Source: an uncultured Hyphomicrobiales bacterium (GTDB lineage Bacteria; Pseudomonadota; Alphaproteobacteria; Rhizobiales; Xanthobacteraceae). From it: 7,778 nucleotides of DNA. Within the stretch, counting starts at the first letter, position 1; each line of letters begins with the position of its first letter. Below are positions 1 to 5,363 of the stretch, piece after piece. The DNA lies in assembly GCA_903891395.1 (NCBI GenBank), contig CAITEM010000062.1, positions 1 to 7,778 on the forward strand. The letters are read 5' to 3'. Made by a program: the position numbers and the translations under genes. The notes beneath the pieces were generated by a model. The model was not told the DNA's origin. It saw only the letters and a list, made by a program, of their open reading frames with translations, and did no database searches.

Positions 1-464
1 AGTTCATCTTCGCCTGGACCATGCCGCATATCGGTCGCAACACGCCGGTCACGACCCTGATCAGCCTGCATTTCACTTTCGGCATCATCATTTTGGCCGT
101 GGCAATCGTCCGGCTTGTCTGGCGGGCAACGCATGGCGAACCGGCGCCGCTGGACGGCATTCCGCCGTGGCAGACGCTGAGCGCCCGCATCTTGCATTGG
201 CTGCTGTATCTGCTGCTGTTCGTCGTTCCGCTGCTCGGCTGGATCAACGCCTCATGGCGCGGCATGCCGGTGGTGATGTTCGGGCTCGAACTGCCCAAGC
301 TGCTGGCGACCCGCGCGCCCGGCTGGGGCTGGACCGGCGACGTCCACGGCTTGCTGGCGAATTACGCGATGCTGGCGCTCGTCGCGCTGCATGTGCTGGC
401 GGCGCTGTATCACTACTTCGTCCGGCACGACGGCGTGCTGCAGCGAATGCTGCCGGGGCGTTAG
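1..464 (+). CDS. Cytochrome b561 family protein (5' end missing)
   Basis: This is the 3' part of a bacterial cytochrome b561 gene, a diheme inner-membrane b-type cytochrome thought to pass electrons between the quinone pool and partners such as superoxide. The reading frame is open from base 3 and continues leftward beyond the window, so the Met codon at base 21 (in ...FAWTMPHIGRN) is internal. Counting from that Met, three hydrophobic helices are visible at about 12-34, 56-78 and 110-133, which fits helices 2-4 of the four-helix fold; helix 1 would lie outside. Candidate heme-ligand histidines are H17 (SLHF) and H124/H131 in the last helix (ALHVLAALYHYF). The closing pattern H-Y-F-V-R-H-D-G-V-L-x-R-M-L is typical of the family. 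It converges on the HNH gene with 13 nt between stops and no visible terminator hairpin. Family assignment is firm; the electron donor and acceptor are unknown. Confidence 0.9.
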   Translation, partial: FIFAWTMPHIGRNTPVTTLISLHFTFGIIILAVAIVRLVWRATHGEPAPLDGIPPWQTLSARILHWLLYLLLFVVPLLGWINASWRGMPVVMFGLELPKLLATRAPGWGWTGDVHGLLANYAMLALVALHVLAALYHYFVRHDGVLQRMLPGR

Positions 465-477
465 CAAGCCACGAATC

Positions 478-1035
478 TCACGGCTCGAGTTCGCTATCCC
501 AATACAGATAATCGACCCAGCTCTCGTGCAGGTAGTTCGGCGGGAACAGCCGGCCGTTGCGATGCAGATGATGCACGGTCGGCTGGAACGGTAATTGCGC
601 CGGAAACATCCGCGCTTCCGCCATCGTCAAACTGCCCTTGCGCAGATTGCAGGGCGAGCAGGCGGCGACGACATTGTCCCACGACGTAATACCGCCGCGC
701 GAGCGCGGGATCAGATGATCGAAGGTGAGGTCGTCGCGGTCACCGCAATATTGGCAGGAGAAGCGGTCGCGCAGGAACACGTTGAACCGCGTGAAGGCTG
801 GATGCGTCGAGGGTTTCACGTAGGTCTTGAGCGACACCACGCTCGGCAGCTTCATCTCGAATGTGGGCGAGTGCACCGCGCGGTCGTAATTGGCGACGAT
901 GTTCACGCGGTCGAGAAACACCGCCTTGATGGCATCCTGCCAGGACCATAACGACAGCGGATAATAGCTCAGCGGCCTGAAGTCGGCGTTGAGCACGAGC
1001 GCTGGAAATCCAGTCGGCGAAACGTGAACGTTCAA
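478..1035 (-). CDS. HNH endonuclease-like protein
   Basis: This 185-residue protein has a C-terminal HNH nuclease domain of the zinc-supported (Cys4) type. Two CxxC pairs (C94/C97 in CQYCG, C126/C129 in CSPCN) can hold a structural zinc. The catalytic motif reads D106-H107 (TFDHLIPRSRGG), N121 (WDNVV) and N130 (CNLRKG). The first 80 residues (NVHVSPTGFPALVLNADFRP onward) match, from memory, a chromosomal HNH protein highly conserved in Rhizobiales and not tied to phage or restriction loci; its physiological substrate is not known to me. The frame is open to a GTG at 1071, but I choose TTG at 1035. It gives the usual family length, GGGAG lies 7 nt and GAGGAGG 14 nt upstream, and the predicted transcript start (near 1079) leaves no room for a binding site before the GTG. 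It is the last gene of the minus-strand group, 108 nt after the hydrolase. Confidence 0.9.
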   Translation of the reverse strand: MNVHVSPTGFPALVLNADFRPLSYYPLSLWSWQDAIKAVFLDRVNIVANYDRAVHSPTFEMKLPSVVSLKTYVKPSTHPAFTRFNVFLRDRFSCQYCGDRDDLTFDHLIPRSRGGITSWDNVVAACSPCNLRKGSLTMAEARMFPAQLPFQPTVHHLHRNGRLFPPNYLHESWVDYLYWDSELEP

Positions 1036-1042
1036 AGCAACG

Positions 1043-1056
1043 CTCCCAACCTCCTC
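1043..1056 (-). promoter_or_regulatory. Ribosome binding site that decides the HNH start
   Basis: On the minus strand this stretch reads GAGGAGG followed by TTGGGAG. GGGAG (1043-1047) sits 7 nt before the TTG at 1035, a good spacing; GAGGAGG (1050-1056) sits 14 nt before it. Both fall inside the alternative 197-residue reading from GTG 1071, which itself has no purine-rich stretch upstream. Confidence 0.6.
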
Positions 1057-1085
1057 AAAGGCTGCCGCCACGCAGCTAACGCCCT

Positions 1086-1115
1086 AGTATAGGGGCAGCG
1101 TGACAGGCTTGTGAA
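1086..1115 (-). promoter_or_regulatory. Candidate sigma-70 type promoter for the HNH gene
   Basis: On the minus strand there is TTCACA (bases 1115-1110, one mismatch to TTGACA), an 18-bp spacer, then TATACT (1091-1086, one mismatch to TATAAT). Transcription would start near 1079, about 44 nt before the TTG start codon. It lies in the 108-bp gap between hydrolase and HNH genes, so HNH could be expressed apart from the upstream genes. Seen by eye only. Confidence 0.5.
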
Positions 1116-1143
1116 GTCAATCGGCGGCGTTACCCAAAACCGG

Positions 1144-1830
1144 CTAAGCGAGCCGGGCGAATTGCTTGGCGAGGAATTCAGCCCCGTGGCGCAGGCCTTC
1201 CTGGTCGATGCCGTGGCCGATGCCGGGCGAGACGTGCCATTCCGCTGGCACCTCCAGCGCAGCCAAGCCCTGCGCCGCGTGCATGAGGGCCTGCACAGGG
1301 ATGACCTGATCCTGGTCGCCGTGAATCAGCAGTACCGGCGGCCGGCTGGTGATCCCGGCGGCGAAGGCGTCGGGATCGAGTTCTTCGGGCGCCACCAGCA
1401 TGCCGGAATAACCGACGATGCCGGCCGGCGCGACCTTGCGGCGGAGGCCGACGTGCAGCGCCATCATGGTGCCTTGGGAGAAACCGACCAGCGCCAGAGC
1501 CTGTGGCGGCAGATTGCGCCGTTTCAACTCGGCGTCGAGGAAAGCGTCGAGCGCCGGCGCCGCGGCCTGCACGCCGTCCCAGCGTTCGTTCGGATCGCGG
1601 AACGTCAGCGGGAACCATTCGCGGCCCATCGGCGATTGGCCGCAAGCGCGCGGCGCGTGCGGTGAGACAAAGGCGGCGTCCGGCAACAGGCCCTGCCAGG
1701 CGCGGCCGATGTCGATCAGGTCGCTGCCGTCGGCGCCATAGCCGTGCAGGAAAACGACAAGTTGTTTGGCGGTGCCGGACTTCGGCTCAAGTTTTGGTCC
1801 ATCAAGTTTTGGCCCGTCGAGTTCAGCCAT
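1144..1830 (-). CDS. Phospholipase/carboxylesterase family serine hydrolase
   Basis: This 228-residue cytosolic alpha/beta hydrolase belongs to the Abhydrolase_2 (carboxylesterase/acyl-protein thioesterase, YpfH-like) group, which cleaves small carboxylic esters or thioesters. The family features are in order: oxyanion-side motif FLHGYGADGSDL (27-38), nucleophile elbow GFSQG with S118, acid HGDQDQVIP with D174 as the likely catalytic Asp, and H206 in PGIGHGID. Length is normal for the family and there is no signal peptide or membrane segment. The ATG at 1830 lies 8 nt inside the end of the glycosylase gene, so the two are probably translationally coupled; a purine-rich run (AAAAAGAAAA) stands in for a ribosome binding site. 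The first 20 residues are unusual, carrying LDGPK twice in tandem before the conserved fold starts near residue 20. The natural substrate cannot be read from the sequence. Confidence 0.9.
   Translation of the reverse strand: MAELDGPKLDGPKLEPKSGTAKQLVVFLHGYGADGSDLIDIGRAWQGLLPDAAFVSPHAPRACGQSPMGREWFPLTFRDPNERWDGVQAAAPALDAFLDAELKRRNLPPQALALVGFSQGTMMALHVGLRRKVAPAGIVGYSGMLVAPEELDPDAFAAGITSRPPVLLIHGDQDQVIPVQALMHAAQGLAALEVPAEWHVSPGIGHGIDQEGLRHGAEFLAKQFARLA
1788..1817 (-). repeat. Two-copy 15-bp in-frame tandem repeat
   Basis: Bases 1788-1802 and 1803-1817 are two copies of a 15-bp unit that agree at 13 of 15 positions. Read on the minus strand they encode LDGPK-LDGPK, residues 4-13 of the hydrolase. 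The unit is a whole number of codons, so copy-number change would alter length without breaking the frame. It lies N-terminal to the hydrolase fold. Confidence 0.8.
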
Positions 1831-2548
1831 TTTTCTTTTTCCTCTTCGGTGCTTTCTTTTTTGCGGATTTCGCGGCTGGCTTCTTCACGCCGACCTTTTT
1901 CGCGCCGACCGGCACGACGTCGCGTTTCTTCACCGCATGATAATAGGCCCACAGCAGATGCGCCGCCACGCCGCGCCATGGGCGCCAAGCCTCGGCGATT
2001 TTCGTCAGCGCCTTGGCGTCCGGGCGTTTGCGCAGATTGAGCGCGATGCGGGCGGCCTCCTGCACGGCGAGATCGCCCGCCGGAAAGGCGTCGGCATGAC
2101 CCAGGCAGAACAACAGATAGATATCGGCGGTCCACGGCCCGATGCCGTGCAGCGCGATGAGCGCGGCGTGCGCCACGTCGGCATCCATGTTGCCGACGGC
2201 GTCGAGGTCGATATGGCCACCGGCGACCGCCTTGCCGATTTCCTTGATGGATTTGATCTTGGCGTTCGACAGTCCGAGCCGCTTCAGTTTGTTCGGCCGT
2301 GCCTTGCGCACGGCGTCGTGGTGGAACGGCTCGAAGGCCGCAAACAGCCGGTCGCGAATGGCCGCCGCGCTGGCGACGGACAATTGCTGGCCGCAGACGA
2401 TGGCGCACAGTCCCGCATAGCCGCCCTCGCGGCGGCGCAGGCTGAAGGGGCCGGCTTTTTCGGCCACCGGAACCAGCCGCGGGTCCGTGACGATCAACTG
2501 GGCAAGCCCGGCGCGCAGATCGTCCTCAGTGTGGAGGAAGTGGGTCAT
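1823..2548 (-). CDS. DNA-3-methyladenine glycosylase II (AlkA-type, HhH-GPD superfamily)
   Basis: This 241-residue base-excision repair enzyme removes alkylated purines from DNA. The HhH-GPD fold is recognisable from the Q-Q-x-S motif (IVCGQQLSVASA, 50-61), the helix-hairpin-helix LHGIGPWTAD (133-142) and the catalytic Asp D159 in FPAGDLAVQ, 17 residues beyond the hairpin. It lacks the N-terminal domain of E. coli AlkA, as many short bacterial versions do. Residues 207-241 form a lysine-rich tail (14 Lys and 2 Arg in 35 residues, ending KKKAPKRKKKNG), probably a disordered, nonspecific DNA-binding extension. I start at ATG 2548 because AAGGAAAG lies just upstream and homology begins there. 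The frame stays open 69 codons further, but those codons run through the palindromic repeat and give the nonsense-like SFPRKRESR peptide. It is the first gene of the minus-strand group, divergent from gluQRS, and its stop overlaps the hydrolase start. Confidence 0.9.
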   Translation of the reverse strand: MTHFLHTEDDLRAGLAQLIVTDPRLVPVAEKAGPFSLRRREGGYAGLCAIVCGQQLSVASAAAIRDRLFAAFEPFHHDAVRKARPNKLKRLGLSNAKIKSIKEIGKAVAGGHIDLDAVGNMDADVAHAALIALHGIGPWTADIYLLFCLGHADAFPAGDLAVQEAARIALNLRKRPDAKALTKIAEAWRPWRGVAAHLLWAYYHAVKKRDVVPVGAKKVGVKKPAAKSAKKKAPKRKKKNG

Positions 2549-2580
2549 ACTTTCCTTGTAACGAATCCGGTGCCTTACAT

Positions 2581-2654
2581 CCGCTCGTCCCCCGAAAGCG
2601 GGGACCCAGGCCAGGCTATAATCACGGGATTCCCGTTTTCGCGGGAATGAGCGG
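2581..2654. repeat. Composite dispersed palindromic repeat (REP/dRS3-like pair)
   Basis: Two small palindromes sit head to head inside short terminal inverted repeats (CCGCTC at 2581-2586, GAGCGG at 2649-2654). The right unit is ATTCCC-N8-GGGAAT (2629-2648), an exact fit to the dRS3 pattern known from Neisseria and similar to repeats seen in many proteobacteria. The left unit is GTCCCC-N7-GGGGAC (2587-2605), the same layout with one loop base fewer. The two halves are also imperfect inverted copies of each other, so the whole element could fold into one long hairpin. It occupies half of the 150-bp gap between the divergent glycosylase and gluQRS genes. When translated it gives SFPRKRESR, a peptide often seen in falsely extended ORFs. 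Confidence 0.75.
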
Positions 2655-2698
2655 AGAATGCATTTGGCGTTTCGCATCAATCTTGGCAATGACAAATA

Positions 2699-3562
2699 AT
2701 GCCACCCGTTTTCCGGTTTGCGCCTTCCCCCAACGGTTATCTGCATCTCGGCCACGCGCTTTCAGCTTTGCTGAATGCAGACCGGGCGCGGACGTCAGGC
2801 GGCCGCTTGCTGCTGCGGGTCGAGGACATCGATGCCACACGCTGCCGGCCGGAATACGAGGCGGCGATTGATGAGGATCTCGCTTGGCTCGGTCTGCGAT
2901 GGGAGCATCCGGTGCGGCGGCAATCGGAGCATTACGACGAGTACCGCGGCGCTCTGGCCAGACTCGACGCGATGGGCCTGATCTATCCGAGCTTCGAGAG
3001 CCGGGCCGATATCGCCCGCCAAGTGACCGAACGCGGCGCCCAATGGCCCCGCGATCCGGATGGCGCGCCGCTTTATCCGGGCAGCGCCAGATCGATGGCG
3101 CCCGCCGAACGCGACCGGCGCATGGCGGGTAGTGAGCCCTATGCCTTACGCCTCGATATGGCCGCCGCGCTGGCGCACACGGGGTCGCTGACGTGGATGG
3201 AGACTGGCGCAGGTCCGTCCGGCGAGACCGGTACGATCCCCGCAGATCCTTCCGCTTGGGGTGACGTCATTCTGGCGCGCAAGGAGACGCCAGCCAGCTA
3301 TCATCTGGCGGTGGTGGTGGACGACGCCGCGCAGGGCGTTACCGACGTGGTGCGCGGCCGCGACCTGTTTCACGCCACGGCCGTGCACCGGCTCTTGCAG
3401 GCGCTGCTCGGCCTGCCGCAGCCGCGTTACCACCACCATCGTCTCATTCTCGACGGCGAGGGCCGCAAATTGTCGAAATCCACCGCAGCTACCGGGCTCC
3501 GAGAGTTACGCGCCAAGGGCGTAACCCCTGTTGAAATCCGGGCCACGGCCGGCCTCGATTGA
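2699..3562 (+). CDS. gluQ: Glutamyl-Q tRNA(Asp) synthetase
   Basis: GluQRS (also written gluQRS or yadB) activates glutamate and attaches it to the queuosine base at position 34 of tRNA-Asp, in the cytosol. The 287-residue protein is a truncated GluRS paralogue: the catalytic Rossmann fold is present and the anticodon-binding domain is absent, the normal size. Class I signatures are FAPSPNG (7-13), HLGHA (16-20, HIGH-like) and KLSKS (257-261, KMSKS). RVEDIDATRCRPEYEAAI (40-57) is the usual glutamate/ATP pocket region. The zinc-binding cysteines are gone: the C-x-C site reads S98-F-E100 and the distal Cys is replaced in YPGSAR, leaving Y126. The whole protein has one Cys (C49). ATG 2699 is the first start after an in-frame stop at 2690; the ribosome binding site is weak. 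The kinase gene follows after 42 nt. Confidence 0.93.
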   Translation: MPPVFRFAPSPNGYLHLGHALSALLNADRARTSGGRLLLRVEDIDATRCRPEYEAAIDEDLAWLGLRWEHPVRRQSEHYDEYRGALARLDAMGLIYPSFESRADIARQVTERGAQWPRDPDGAPLYPGSARSMAPAERDRRMAGSEPYALRLDMAAALAHTGSLTWMETGAGPSGETGTIPADPSAWGDVILARKETPASYHLAVVVDDAAQGVTDVVRGRDLFHATAVHRLLQALLGLPQPRYHHHRLILDGEGRKLSKSTAATGLRELRAKGVTPVEIRATAGLD

Positions 3563-3604
3563 GGCCCGCTTCCGTGCCATGCTTTGCGTGGGGCGAAGGA
3601 GCTG

Positions 3605-4780
3605 ATGGCGAAGAAAAAGCGCAACAAGCGCAAAGTCACCCGCAAAGTTGCAGGCAAGAGCCAGGCGCCGGCCCGGCGCGCGGTCGAGGCCGCGCTCGCC
3701 GGCATTGCGCATGACATTCGTACGCCGCTGACCGGCATCGTCGCGCTGGCGGAATTGCTGGCGGCCTCCAATATCGGCCCGCGCGAGCGTGAATGGGCCA
3801 ACGCCATCAAGAGCGGCGCCGACCATCTCGCCGTGCTGTCCAGCCTGATCGTCGACGCCGCCCGCGCCGATTCCGCCAAGCTCGTGCTGCGGAACGAGCC
3901 GTTCGCGCCGCGCACGCTCGCCGAGACCGTCGGGCAGGCGCTCGTGGCCCGCGCCGGCAATCGCAGCGTCACCGCCAAAGTCGAGGCTGCGGGCGACTTG
4001 CCGGCGCTCGTTTCCGGTGACGCATTGCGGCTGCGCGCAGCCTTGGAAAACCTCACCGACAACGCGGTGAAATTCACGCACCAGGGCGGCGTGACCTTCA
4101 GCGCCACGGCCGCGCCCGCCGCGCGACGCCGCGTGCGATTGGTCTATACGGTCACCGACAGCGGCATCGGCATGACCGCCGCCGAACTGAAATTGCTGTT
4201 CAAGCCGTTCGCGCAGGCGAGCGAACAGATCGCGCGGCGCTACGGCGGCGCCGGTCTCGGATTGGTCTTCGTCAAGCGTATCGCCAAGGCGATGGGCGGC
4301 GACCTCAAAGTCACCAGCAAGAAAGGCAGCGGCAGCACGTTCCGGCTCACCGTCGTGGTGGAGCGCTTCGCGGCGCCGGCGTCGGGCGGGGTCAAACGCG
4401 GCGCGCCCCTGCGGCCGTTGTCGATCCTCTGCGCCGAGGACAACCCGTACGGCCGCGCGGTGATGAACACGATCGTCACCGAACTCGGCCATCGCATCGA
4501 TTTTATCGACAGCGGCGAGGCCGCGGTCGAGGCCGCGGCGCGCGGCGGCTACGACGCGCTGCTGATCGACGTCACTTTGTCCGGCCTCGACGGCATCGAA
4601 GCGACGCGGCGCATCCGCGCGCTGCCGGGCAAGGCCGGCAAGGTAAAAGTGATCGGAATATCGGGACGCGACGACAACGGCACCGAACAAGCCGCGCGGG
4701 GCGCCGGTATGAACTACTATTTTGCAAAACCGATCAGTCCGAGCCGGCTGGCGCAGGCGTTGGGCAGCGTCGAAAAATGA
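3605..4780 (+). CDS. Soluble hybrid histidine kinase (HisKA-HATPase-receiver)
   Basis: This 391-residue two-component protein carries kinase and receiver in one chain. It opens with a basic stretch (KKKRNKRKVTRKVAGK, 3-18). HisKA follows with H36 in AHDIRTPL as phospho-acceptor. The HATPase domain has its N box at ALENLTDNAVKFT (146-158), G1 at DSGIGM (185-190) and G2 at GGAGLGL (214-220). The receiver (about 271-389) has E278/D279, phospho-Asp D322 in IDVTLSGLDG, S353 in the Ser/Thr position and K375 (FAKP). There are no membrane segments, PAS, GAF or other sensor domain, so any signal must arrive through a partner or the short N-terminus. I choose ATG 3605, with AAGGAG 3 nt upstream; a TTG at 3584 would add seven poor residues. 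No separate response regulator is nearby. Similar stand-alone kinases occur, from memory, in Bradyrhizobium and Rhodopseudomonas; the pathway is unknown. Confidence 0.9.
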   Translation: MAKKKRNKRKVTRKVAGKSQAPARRAVEAALAGIAHDIRTPLTGIVALAELLAASNIGPREREWANAIKSGADHLAVLSSLIVDAARADSAKLVLRNEPFAPRTLAETVGQALVARAGNRSVTAKVEAAGDLPALVSGDALRLRAALENLTDNAVKFTHQGGVTFSATAAPAARRRVRLVYTVTDSGIGMTAAELKLLFKPFAQASEQIARRYGGAGLGLVFVKRIAKAMGGDLKVTSKKGSGSTFRLTVVVERFAAPASGGVKRGAPLRPLSILCAEDNPYGRAVMNTIVTELGHRIDFIDSGEAAVEAAARGGYDALLIDVTLSGLDGIEATRRIRALPGKAGKVKVIGISGRDDNGTEQAARGAGMNYYFAKPISPSRLAQALGSVEK

Positions 4781-4808
4781 AAGCTATCCGGAATCCCGAC
4801 AGGAGCCA

Positions 4809-5363
4809 ATGATGTGGACGGCCTTGCAGCGGCAGCTATTCGCAACCCTGCTGATTTTTGTGTTTGGAATCGCCGCGGCCGACGCGCAGCAGCCGGCATC
4901 GGCCGATAAAGGTACACTTGCGAAGTGCCTCGACGCTGCGACGGAAGCGGCGAACTTCGGCGGCCAATGCATCGGCATTATCGCGGACCCGTGCATGAAA
5001 AAGGCCGAGGGGAGCACTTCCGATGTAAAGGATAAAAAGGCCTGTGCCGCGCGCGAACTTGCCGTCTGGAATGACATTTTGACCGATGCGCTTCGGCAGA
5101 TAAAAGCCGGCGCCGATAACAAGATGAATGCGAGCGTGACATCCGCTCAGGCCGCGTGGTCGCAATCGCTGAAGGCGCTTTGCCCGATATTCAATAACCT
5201 CGATCCAGGCATGTCGGAAGGTGGCGCGGAATATTGCGGCCTGCAGGAGACGGCGCGCCGGGCGCTGGTGCTCAAGCGGCTAGGTGAAGCGGTGGGCACT
5301 GATTGCAAAAGAGATAACGGCGCGGGCCGGGAATATCCCGAACCCGCGCTTGTCATCATCTAA
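4809..5363 (+). CDS. Secreted LprI/DUF1311-like cysteine-rich protein
   Basis: This 184-residue protein begins with a Sec signal peptide: a hydrophobic core LFATLLIFVFGIAAA with likely cleavage after ADA (about residue 26). The mature part resembles the N-terminal domain of lysozyme inhibitor LprI (DUF1311). It has ACAARELAVWNDILTDAL (78-95), a helical stretch with a conserved W (QAAWSQSLKALC, 114-125), then a C-x-L-x-x-T-A-R-R-A-L tail (143-153). There are seven cysteines (40, 54, 62, 79, 125, 143, 166), so three disulfides and one free thiol are possible in the periplasm. Lysozyme inhibition is known for mycobacterial LprI only and should not be assumed here. AGGAG (4801-4805) lies 3 nt before ATG 4809 and 6 nt before ATG 4812, so the true start may be the second Met. 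It follows the kinase by 28 nt. Its stop overlaps that of the convergent barrel gene. Confidence 0.75.
   Translation: MMWTALQRQLFATLLIFVFGIAAADAQQPASADKGTLAKCLDAATEAANFGGQCIGIIADPCMKKAEGSTSDVKDKKACAARELAVWNDILTDALRQIKAGADNKMNASVTSAQAAWSQSLKALCPIFNNLDPGMSEGGAEYCGLQETARRALVLKRLGEAVGTDCKRDNGAGREYPEPALVII

Noticed and set aside
1111..1665. Plus-strand open frame of 184 codons opposite the hydrolase.
   Set aside because: The minus strand encodes a full catalytic triad there; the plus translation is Arg/Ala-rich with no family pattern.
2617..2622. Perfect TATAAT hexamer upstream of gluQRS.
   Set aside because: No -35-like hexamer is found 16-18 bp upstream and it lies in the spacer of the palindromic element, so it is not listed as a promoter by itself.
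1766..2650. Plus-strand open frame of 294 codons opposite the glycosylase.
   Set aside because: It covers the clear HhH-GPD gene and ends in the palindromic repeat; no independent start signal or motif is seen.
2549..2755. 69-codon upstream extension of the glycosylase reading frame.
   Set aside because: It runs through the palindromic repeat, giving the SFPRKRESR peptide typical of false extensions, and ATG 2548 has its own AAGGAAAG binding site where homology begins.
4514..4540. Near-repeat of GAGGCCGCGG in the kinase receiver.
   Set aside because: It encodes the Ala/Glu-rich helix EAAVEAAARGG expected in a receiver and is explained by codon bias.
3506..4690. Long minus-strand open frame (394 codons) opposite the kinase gene.
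   Set aside because: It is a shadow of a GC-rich gene: the plus strand has complete HisKA, HATPase and receiver motifs, and the antisense translation has no recognisable fold.
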